64,000 bases of DNA from Phycisphaeraceae bacterium (GTDB lineage: Bacteria > Planctomycetota > Phycisphaerae > Phycisphaerales > UBA1924): positions 1-64,000 of the forward strand of contig CP054186.1 in the NCBI GenBank assembly GCA_015200025.1. Reading direction: 5' to 3'. Of the stretch, positions 26,421 through 32,788 are shown in pieces. Made by a program: the position numbers and the translations under genes. The notes under the pieces are model-generated. The model was not told where the DNA came from and did no database searches. It saw only the letters and a program-made list of their open reading frames with translations. Every line of letters starts with the position of its first letter. The first letter of the stretch is position 1.

Positions 26421-27737
26421 ATGAAGTGTGCGCTTTCGGTCGTGGCGGGGTTGGCGGTCGCGTGCCCGGTGCTTGGTCAGACGACGCTGTACCTGACGCG
26501 GACGGTGGACATCTCGGCGGCGTGCAACGTGAACGATCCGTCGACGTACGTGGGGAGCAACCCGTCGGCGATCGCGTTGATCGGGAACCGGCTGTTCGTG
26601 GCGGGGTTCAACAACGCGGGGAACGCGATCCCGAAGCAGGTGGTGTATTTCGATAACGTGCTGCAGTCGCCGACGGGTCCGACCGCGGTGGACGGGGCGG
26701 CGGTGGCGATCCCGAACTTCCGCGGGTACACCGGGTTCGCGTTCCGGAACGGGAGCGGGCTGGTGGCGGCGTACGACAACGGGAACCTGGCGGCGGGGCA
26801 GATCCGGCTGATCAACGACGCGCTGGGTGTGCCTTCGCTGGGCGTGCAGTCGCCCGGGCTGATGCGTGGCGGGGCGGGCCCGGCGTGGGACTCGGGGTTC
26901 GACGGGAACGGGTACGAGGCGAACTACAACGGCGCGGGGTCGCCCGCGCTGGCGGCGGTGACGGCGCACGTGGACTTCGGGCAGGCGGCGGGGATCCGCG
27001 TGGGGCCGCTGGGGCTCAACCCGGCGACGCTGAACGCGGACGTCGGGGAGTCGGTGTACGTGTACCAGGACCCGGCGGGGCACAACCTGCGGCTGGATTT
27101 CGCGGGGATCTCGGGGACGTTCTGGCGTGACCTGGATGTTCATCCGACGAACGGGACGATGGTGGCGCGTGCGAACAACGACCTGGTGATCGGGACGAGG
27201 CCGAGCAACAACGGGAACTTCGCGCAGCAGATCCTCGTGGACGGCGGCGACGCGCCGTTCGTGGTGGGTCAGAACGTGTCGATCCTGTGGGGGGCGCCGG
27301 GCGGCGACGCGATCATCTACACGGACCGCACGGACAGCGCGAGCACGTCGCAGAGCTTCCTGAACGCGGTGAAGATGGTGAACATGGACGGCACGCCCCG
27401 CACGGTGTCGTTCAAGAACCTGGACGGGAGCGACGCGGTGTTCCCGCTGGGGAACGCGTACTACGACCTGTTCTGGGACGGGGCGAACGGGGTCCTGGCG
27501 GTCTGTGATTTCTTCAACCGGAACGTGTACGTGTTCAGCCACACCCCGCCCGAGCCGGAGTGCCCGGCGGACTTCAACGGCGACGAGTTCGTGGACTTCT
27601 TCGACCTCGACGCGTTCATCGAGTGCTTCGAGGGCGGGGCGTGCCCCGACGGGAAGACGGCGGATTTCAACGGGGACGAGTTCATCGACTTCTTCGACCT
27701 CGACGCGTTCGTCGAGGCGTTCGAGACGGGCTGCTGA
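26421..27737 (+). CDS. Secreted GC-type dockerin protein with a beta-propeller-like body
   Basis: 438 residues. The ATG at 26421 follows GGAGGAAG by four bases, one of the clearest ribosome-binding sites here, and opens a signal peptide (LSVVAGLAVACPVLGQ). The body of about 350 residues has repeated short beta motifs (NRLFVAGFNNAGN, GYTGFAFRNGSGLVAAYDNG, GTFWRDLDVHPTNGTMVARA), suggestive of a propeller or repeat-strand fold, but no named family is recognised. It ends with two loops (DEFVDFFDLDAF and DEFIDFFDLDAF), four cysteines and Gly-Cys. It is exported and probably surface-associated through the C-terminal module. A terminator follows 28 bases after the stop. Confidence 0.87.
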   Translation: MKCALSVVAGLAVACPVLGQTTLYLTRTVDISAACNVNDPSTYVGSNPSAIALIGNRLFVAGFNNAGNAIPKQVVYFDNVLQSPTGPTAVDGAAVAIPNFRGYTGFAFRNGSGLVAAYDNGNLAAGQIRLINDALGVPSLGVQSPGLMRGGAGPAWDSGFDGNGYEANYNGAGSPALAAVTAHVDFGQAAGIRVGPLGLNPATLNADVGESVYVYQDPAGHNLRLDFAGISGTFWRDLDVHPTNGTMVARANNDLVIGTRPSNNGNFAQQILVDGGDAPFVVGQNVSILWGAPGGDAIIYTDRTDSASTSQSFLNAVKMVNMDGTPRTVSFKNLDGSDAVFPLGNAYYDLFWDGANGVLAVCDFFNRNVYVFSHTPPEPECPADFNGDEFVDFFDLDAFIECFEGGACPDGKTADFNGDEFIDFFDLDAFVEAFETGC

Positions 27738-27764
27738 GCCCGGCACGGTTCTGACACCCTCCGA

Positions 27765-27795
27765 GGGCCTCGGGCGAACGCCCGGGGCCCTTTTT
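27765..27795 (+). terminator. Rho-independent terminator after the dockerin gene
   Basis: A 12-bp stem (GGGCCTCGGGCG pairing with CGCCCGGGGCCC, one G-U pair), a two-base loop and a TTTTT run. Confidence 0.85.
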
Positions 27796-27813
27796 CGTGG
27801 GCGGTGGGGGGGG

Positions 27814-27892
27814 GCTCACCGCCCACGCTGGCGCTCGGGCACCTCTCCCCGCTGGAGCGGTGAGAGGGTGGGAAACCGGAAGGCGGGACCCG
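27814..27892 (+). repeat. Intergenic hairpin repeat, copy 6
   Basis: CTCACCGCCCACGCTGGCG, then CCTCTCCCCGCT and AGCGGTGAGAGG, which pair with one mismatch across a two-base loop, then GTGGGAAACCGGAAGGCGGG. It sits between the terminator and the converging histidine ammonia-lyase gene. Confidence 0.65.
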
Positions 27893-27911
27893 GGAGGCGG
27901 AGGGGTTTGGA

Positions 27912-29474
27912 TCAGAGCGTGTCGAAGTGGCCGGAGGCGATGAGGGCGGCGATGGCCTCGGTGTCGGCGGCGGGGGGGCGGTCCTTGGTGAGGGGCGGGA
28001 CGGCTTGGCGGATGAAGGCGTGGGCGCGTTCGACGGCGCGTCCCGAGCGGAGCGGGCGGTGGAACTCGATGGCCTGGGCGGCGCAGAGAAGCTCGACGGC
28101 GACGACGTAGCGTGCGAGGCGGAGGGCGCGGTCGGCCTTGGCGGCGGCGCGTGGGCCGAAGCTGTTGTAGTCCTCCATGCCGGCGCAGGTGGAGAGGTTG
28201 GCGACGGAGGCCGGCGCGGCGAGGGCGATGATCTCGTTGCAGCAGGCGGCGGCGGCGTACTGGGCGATCATGAGCCCGGAGGAGACGCCTGGGTGGGGAG
28301 AGAGGTAGGGCCTGAGGTGGGCCTCGGGGTCGGCGGCGGCGAGGATGAGGAAGGACCGGCGTTCGCTGATGCCGGCGAGGTGGGCGATGGCGGGGGTGAT
28401 TTGGTCGAGGGGGAGGGCGATGGGCATGCCGTGGAAGTTTCCGGCGGAGACGAGGGAGCCGTCGGGGAGGATGAGGGGGTTGTCGGTGACGGCGTCGAGT
28501 TCGGCGAGGACGGCGGGTCTGAAGCGTTCGATGGCGTCGTGGACGGCGCCCAAGACCTGGGGCATGCAGCGGAGGGAGTAGGGGTCCTGGACGCGGGGGT
28601 CGTCGTCGCGGTGGCTCGGGATGATGGTGGAGCCCGTGAGGAGGGCGCGGAGGCGTTGGGCGACGGCGGCGGTGCCGGCGTGGCGGCGGAGGTCGGCGGC
28701 GTGGGGGCTGAGGAACTGATCGGTGGCGCGGCAGGCATCGATGGACATGGCGGCGGCGGCGAGGGCGGCGTTGAAGAGGCGGTCGAGGTCGTGGAGGAGG
28801 AGGGCGGCGCGGGCGGCCATGAGGTGGGTGCCGTTGATGAGGGCGAGCCCTTCTTTGGCTTGGAGTTCGAGCGGGGTGAGGCCGTGTTGGCGGAGGATGC
28901 GAGCGGCGGGGTGGGTTCGTCCGTCGGGCGTGCGGAAGTGTCCCTCGCCGATGAGGGCGAAGGCGACGTGGGCGAGGGGCGCGAGGTCGCCCGAAGCGCC
29001 GACGGAGCCGACCTCGGGGACCAGGGGCGTGAGGCGGTGGTTGAGGCAGTCGATGATGGTTCGGACGACGGCGGGGCGGACGCCGGAGCGGCCTCGGGCG
29101 AGGGATGCGGCGAGGGCGAGCATCATGCCGCGGACCACGTCGTCGGGGAGGGGGTCGCCGACGCCGGCGGCGTGGGAGCGGATGAGGTTCCGCTGGAGGT
29201 CGGCGAGTTGCTGATCGGGGACGCGGACGCGGGCGAGGGACCCGAAGCCTGTGTTGACCCCGTAGTGGGGCTGTCCGTCGCGGGTGGCCCGTTCGAGGCG
29301 TTCTCGGGAAGCCGCGACGGCGTGAACGGCGGCGGGGGCGAGGCGGACGGGGGCGGCGTCACGCGCGACGCGTGCAAGATCACGCGGCAGGAGAGGGCCG
29401 CCGTCGAGGCGGACGGCGGTTTGGGGGGAGGCCGGGCGGTTTTGGGGGGAACGGCGGTGGCGATTCTCGGGCAT
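27912..29474 (-). CDS. hutH: Histidine ammonia-lyase
   Basis: Deaminates histidine to urocanate, the first step of histidine catabolism. 520 residues, the usual length. The Ala-Ser-Gly triad that cyclises to the MIO prosthetic group is at 160-162 in GSVGASGDLAPLAHV. YGVNTGFGSL (71-80) carries the conserved catalytic Tyr region, and the conserved AGMEDYNSFGPRAA stretch follows later in the protein. No hutU, hutI or other hut gene is adjacent. A related aromatic ammonia-lyase or aminomutase cannot be excluded without alignment. The N-terminal 20 residues are variable, so the start is approximate. Confidence 0.9.
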   Translation of the reverse strand: MPENRHRRSPQNRPASPQTAVRLDGGPLLPRDLARVARDAAPVRLAPAAVHAVAASRERLERATRDGQPHYGVNTGFGSLARVRVPDQQLADLQRNLIRSHAAGVGDPLPDDVVRGMMLALAASLARGRSGVRPAVVRTIIDCLNHRLTPLVPEVGSVGASGDLAPLAHVAFALIGEGHFRTPDGRTHPAARILRQHGLTPLELQAKEGLALINGTHLMAARAALLLHDLDRLFNAALAAAAMSIDACRATDQFLSPHAADLRRHAGTAAVAQRLRALLTGSTIIPSHRDDDPRVQDPYSLRCMPQVLGAVHDAIERFRPAVLAELDAVTDNPLILPDGSLVSAGNFHGMPIALPLDQITPAIAHLAGISERRSFLILAAADPEAHLRPYLSPHPGVSSGLMIAQYAAAACCNEIIALAAPASVANLSTCAGMEDYNSFGPRAAAKADRALRLARYVVAVELLCAAQAIEFHRPLRSGRAVERAHAFIRQAVPPLTKDRPPAADTEAIAALIASGHFDTL

Positions 29475-29566
29475 GGCGTGGGGCTCGTGGCGGTCGGTTC
29501 GCGGGGGGTGCCGGGGGACGAGGGGGGGGGTATGGAGGTTCTAGGGCGATGCTTGTGGGATAGTTC

Positions 29567-29595
29567 TTTGGGGCGTGGGCCGGGGGGCTTAGAAT
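29567..29595 (+). promoter_or_regulatory. Candidate promoter for the dockerin gene at 29617
   Basis: TTTGGG (29567-29572), a 17-base spacer and TAGAAT (29590-29595, one mismatch to TATAAT). Transcription would start about 15 bases before the ATG, leaving room for GGGAGA as a ribosome-binding site. Confidence 0.5.
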
Positions 29596-29616
29596 ACCGG
29601 CGGAGATTACGGGAGA

Positions 29617-30570
29617 ATGAACATGGATGTTGCGCGCGGTCGGGTCTTTGGGTTCGGGTGCGTTCTTGGTGCGGTCTCGGCGGTGGGGGTGGTGTGCGGT
29701 GAGCCCGCGACGGTCGCGTCGCTCGAGGCGACGAGCCGGGTGACGATCTCGGCGAGCGGTGGTGAGCAGACGCCGTCGGACGAGTACAACGCGGCGAGCA
29801 CGGCGCTGCCGTATATCCAGGCGCCGCTGCTGTACGGCGAGGTTCTCTCGTCGGACGGTGGTGTGGCGGCGAGCGCGTTCGGGATCGGGTTCAACAGTGG
29901 TCGGGGTCTCCCGGCGGCGGAGGGCTCGGTGTCGTGGCTGTTCACGCTGAACAGTCTGAACCGCGTGATCTCGTCGCCGGTGCAACTGGCGGGCGGCGGG
30001 ACGGGCCCGACGCAGGGCGATTCGCAGGGCGAGCGACACCTCGATGCGTCGTTCGAGGTGCCGGCGCGGGCGCGGATGGTGTTGTCGACGTGGTCGGCGT
30101 ATTCACGGGTGAACGACTCGTCGGGGAGCGCGAGCGGATCGGCGTTCGCGACGGTGGAGTTCAAGAGTGCCGGGGGCGGGGTGATCTTCCAGGACACGAC
30201 GACGGCGCTGGTGGGGGGTGAATTGAACTCGACGCGGACCCGGACGGGTTCGAGCGTGGTGCTGGACGCGGGGGTGTATCGGCTGACGGCGGCGACGCTG
30301 GCGGGTGCGTCGGCGGCCTCCGGTGAGGGCGGTGTCCGCTCGGCGGAGCTGGAGAGCCAGGTGTTCGTGGTGCTGACGTTCACGCCCGAGCCGTGCGCGG
30401 CGGATTTCAACGGGGACGGGTTCGTGGACTTCTTTGACTTCCAGGACTTTGTGGATTGCTTCGAGGACGTGTTCTGCGCGGACGGGACGACCGCGGACTT
30501 CAACGGGGACGGGTTCGTGGACTTCTTTGACTTCCAGGATTACGTGGACGCGTTCGAGGCCGGGTGCTGA
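29617..30570 (+). CDS. Secreted GC-type dockerin protein
   Basis: 317 residues. It begins with a signal peptide (VFGFGCVLGAVSAVGVVCG). GGGAGA immediately upstream supports the start at 29617, though the ATG at 29623 is also possible. The body (about 30-250) is Ser/Ala-rich and beta-like, with no recognised family. The C-terminus has two loops of a slightly different type, DGFVDFFDFQDF and DGFVDFFDFQDY, with four cysteines and a final Gly-Cys. The Phe-Gln in place of Leu-Asp inside both loops sets it apart from the other four. The GNAT gene begins 16 bases after its stop. Confidence 0.85.
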   Translation: MNMDVARGRVFGFGCVLGAVSAVGVVCGEPATVASLEATSRVTISASGGEQTPSDEYNAASTALPYIQAPLLYGEVLSSDGGVAASAFGIGFNSGRGLPAAEGSVSWLFTLNSLNRVISSPVQLAGGGTGPTQGDSQGERHLDASFEVPARARMVLSTWSAYSRVNDSSGSASGSAFATVEFKSAGGGVIFQDTTTALVGGELNSTRTRTGSSVVLDAGVYRLTAATLAGASAASGEGGVRSAELESQVFVVLTFTPEPCAADFNGDGFVDFFDFQDFVDCFEDVFCADGTTADFNGDGFVDFFDFQDYVDAFEAGC

Positions 30571-30574
30571 GGGC

Positions 30575-30580
30575 TAGGGT
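30575..30580 (+). promoter_or_regulatory. -10 element TAGGGT for the GNAT gene
   Basis: TAGGGT ends five bases before the GTG at 30586. It suggests a private leaderless promoter inside the short gap after the dockerin gene. Confidence 0.4.
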
Positions 30581-30585
30581 TCGGT

Positions 30586-31065
30586 GTGACCATCCGGATC
30601 GAAGCGGTGGGGTCTGCGTCTGGGATTGAGGAAGCCGGGCGGCTCTTCGCGGAGTACGCGGCGGGGCTGCCGTTCTCGCTGGAGTATCAGGGCTTCTCGG
30701 CGGAGCTTCGCGGGCTGCCCGGGGTGTATTCGCCGCCTCGTGGGGCGATCCTGATCGCGTGGGAGGGCGGGTCGGCGGCGGGGGTGGTGGCGGTGCGTCC
30801 GATGGCGGAGGCCGGGGCGTGCGAGATGAAGCGGCTGTATGTGAGGCCGGCGTGGCGCGGGCGCGGGGTCGGGCGGGCGCTGGTCGAGGGGATCGTGTCG
30901 GCGGCGCGCGGGATGGGGTACGGGGTGATGCGGCTGGACACGTCGGCGGAGATGTCGGCGGCGCGCGCGACGTATGAGCGTGCGGGGTTCCGGGAGTGCG
31001 CGAGGTACAACGACGATCCGGACCCGACGACGGTGTACTACTCGCTGGATCTTCGGCGCGGGTGA
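30586..31065 (+). CDS. GNAT-family N-acetyltransferase
   Basis: 159 residues, the typical size for a single GNAT domain that moves acetyl from acetyl-CoA to an amine. Motif A is clear: MKRLYVRPAWRGRGVGRALV, with the RGRGVG pyrophosphate-binding loop. The C-terminal part has YERAGFRECARYNDDP, also standard. The substrate is not predictable. The GTG start is favoured because it begins directly with the first strand (TIRIEAVG). Confidence 0.9.
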   Translation: MTIRIEAVGSASGIEEAGRLFAEYAAGLPFSLEYQGFSAELRGLPGVYSPPRGAILIAWEGGSAAGVVAVRPMAEAGACEMKRLYVRPAWRGRGVGRALVEGIVSAARGMGYGVMRLDTSAEMSAARATYERAGFRECARYNDDPDPTTVYYSLDLRRG

Positions 31066-31462
31066 GGCATGGCGAGTGGGGTGTGATTTCGCCGCCGGGG
31101 ACCTCATTGAGGTGTTGCCCACGGGTGCCGTCTTTGACCCCAGGTCTAATTGACATAACACAGATTATAGGACGTTATACCTGAATCCACGGCCGGGAGG
31201 AGCGCGGAAGGAGGGGGCGTACGAAGGGGTCAGGGTCGCGTGCGGAGCGTTGTGTGCGCTTGACCGCGCCACACCGGGCTGGTTTCCTGTCACGGGGCCT
31301 TCGGAGTGCGCGCAGGGGCCGCTGGGGCATTAGGGGCCGTGCGGGCCGAGCACGTGCGCCGGCGAACCGGGGACGGGGGAGAGTCTTGGAAAGCGCCCCG
31401 GGTGATGTGGAAGGGGGGGTTTGGATCGGTGTCAGGGGGGGCTCGTGGCTCGGAGGGGGTGG
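31066..31462. other. Intergenic region with an orphan AT-rich promoter-like island
   Basis: About 400 bases between the 3' ends of two converging genes, where no promoter is expected. Yet 31145-31182 is the most AT-rich patch nearby and contains TTGACA, TTATAC and, on the other strand, a perfect TATAAT. The downstream 280 bases have no good open frame. This could be the promoter of an unannotated small RNA. I do not recognise a known RNA family (SRP, RNase P, tmRNA and 6S motifs are absent). Confidence 0.45.
31150..31180 (+). promoter_or_regulatory. Orphan sigma-70-like promoter
   Basis: A perfect TTGACA (31150-31155) and TTATAC (31175-31180) with a 19-base spacer, or GTTATA with 18. The minus strand reads TATAAT at 31164-31169, so direction is uncertain. 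ATAAC and GTTAT form a small inverted repeat across the site. Confidence 0.45.
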
Positions 31463-32104
31463 CTAGGAAGGGCTGGCGAGGACACGGACTGCGGCGTCGA
31501 GCTGGAGGAGGTGCTGGGGTGAGTAGCCGCGGTCGTGGAACCATCGGACATGGCCTTGGGCGTCGAGGAGGAGGACCCGCATGTTGTTGGGGTGCGTGGT
31601 GCCGGTGAGTTGTTCGAGCCGGTGGGCGTCGCGGTAGACGGTGATGACGGAGGGCCAGAGTTCGGCGGGGATGCCGCGTTGCATGCCGCGGTCGATGGCG
31701 GGGGCGAAGAGGCGAGGGAAGAGGCCCGCGATGGCGGGGACCTCGTAGATGTCGGCTGGGGTTTGGGCCTGGAGGAGTCCGAGGACCCAGCGGTCGCAGT
31801 CGAACTGGGCGTTTTGCTTATAGCCCACGAGGAGGATGGCGGGTTTGCCGGCGAGGTCGTCGGGGAGCGTTCGTTGCTGTTGATCGAGGGATTCGCCGCG
31901 GACGGTGGGGAGTTTCTGGCCGAGGATCTGGGCGGGTTCGGCGTTTGGCGACGATGAGCACCCGGCGGTCAACAGACCGGCTCCCACCCCCCACACCCCC
32001 CCCACTGTTCCCACCCATCGCCCCCCCACCACCGTTGAGAGTCCTTTGAAGACGAGGGAGAGGAGTGTTCGTGGGCGTCGGGTGAGGGTGTTCGCGGCGT
32101 GCAT
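31463..32104 (-). CDS. Lipoprotein with a thioredoxin-like domain lacking CXXC
   Basis: 213 residues. A long N-terminal segment leads to a lipobox (LTAGC, Cys49), so the mature protein is probably a lipid-anchored envelope protein. The rest looks like a thioredoxin or ATP10-type fold: KPAILLVGYKQNAQFDCDRW after the second strand, WPSVITVYRD, and RVLLLDAQGHVRWFHDRGYS near the C-terminus. The CXXC redox motif is absent, so disulfide exchange is unlikely. The fold assignment is tentative and no function is claimed. It converges with the GNAT gene across the AT-rich island. Confidence 0.7.
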   Translation of the reverse strand: MHAANTLTRRPRTLLSLVFKGLSTVVGGRWVGTVGGVWGVGAGLLTAGCSSSPNAEPAQILGQKLPTVRGESLDQQQRTLPDDLAGKPAILLVGYKQNAQFDCDRWVLGLLQAQTPADIYEVPAIAGLFPRLFAPAIDRGMQRGIPAELWPSVITVYRDAHRLEQLTGTTHPNNMRVLLLDAQGHVRWFHDRGYSPQHLLQLDAAVRVLASPS

Positions 32105-32153
32105 TGTGGATGGGTTCGAAGCGGGCCGGGTGACGGATGCCCCGGGGAGCCGA

Positions 32154-32159
32154 TAGGAT
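32154..32159 (+). promoter_or_regulatory. -10 element TAGGAT for the gene at 32165
   Basis: TAGGAT ends five bases before the ATG at 32165, predicting a leaderless mRNA. Confidence 0.5.
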
Positions 32160-32164
32160 GGGGC

Positions 32165-32782
32165 ATGACGTTGACGTGGGCGATGACGTGGGTGATCGCG
32201 ACGGGCGCGATGTGCTGGTCGGCGTTTCAGCCGGTGACGGGGCTGCGCGAGGTGATCCCCGGGGAGGACGCGCGGGGGCTGTCGCGCGACCTGATGCGGA
32301 GGCCGATGGATCTGAGGATGCCGACGGGCTTCGAGCGGGTGTATGAGTTCCGATCCGGGCCGGATGGGAAACAGGTGAAGTACGTGAGGATCAACGGGGC
32401 GTTGGTGGCGGTCTTTGACCGCGGGGAGTACGTGGCGACGGAGATGGGCGGGGTGCCGGTGATTCCGGCGGGGACGCGTTTTTTGATCGGGGATCCGTTG
32501 CGGGTGCTGTCGGCGCCGGCGTGGACGGTGGAGAGCGGGGCGGTGCCGATGCTGCTGGACGCGCGCGGGGTGGACCTCTCGGCGGCGCTGAGCGCGTCTC
32601 CCGGCGTTGCGGCAGGGGTGGCGTCGGGGCGGTTCGGGGAGACGGGGGATCGGGGGGTGGGTGCCGACGATGGGTCGGCGGGCGGGGTTTCGTCGATCTG
32701 GACGGATGAGGGGTACCGCCGGGGGCGGGTTCGGGGGCTTTTGGCGGGCGCGTGGGCGAGGTCGGACGGGGCGGGGCGTTGA
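32165..32782 (+). CDS. Uncharacterised exported or membrane-anchored protein
   Basis: 205 residues. The first 20 residues are hydrophobic with little charge (LTWAMTWVIATGAMCWSAF), fitting a signal peptide or anchor. Next is a compact region with FERVYEFRSGPDGKQVKYVR and a strand-rich DPLRVLSAPAWTVESG, then a Gly/Ala-rich tail. No family recognised. It is read divergently from the lipoprotein gene (61 bases apart). Its stop is six bases from the stop of the converging debranching-enzyme gene. Confidence 0.7.
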   Translation: MTLTWAMTWVIATGAMCWSAFQPVTGLREVIPGEDARGLSRDLMRRPMDLRMPTGFERVYEFRSGPDGKQVKYVRINGALVAVFDRGEYVATEMGGVPVIPAGTRFLIGDPLRVLSAPAWTVESGAVPMLLDARGVDLSAALSASPGVAAGVASGRFGETGDRGVGADDGSAGGVSSIWTDEGYRRGRVRGLLAGAWARSDGAGR

Positions 32783-32788
32783 GGGCGG

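Noticed and set aside
31254..31608. Small coding frames (70 and 100 codons) in the AT-rich island gap
   Set aside because: Gly/Arg-rich, no ribosome-binding site or -10 at the right spacing, and one runs into the lipoprotein gene antisense. Not supported.
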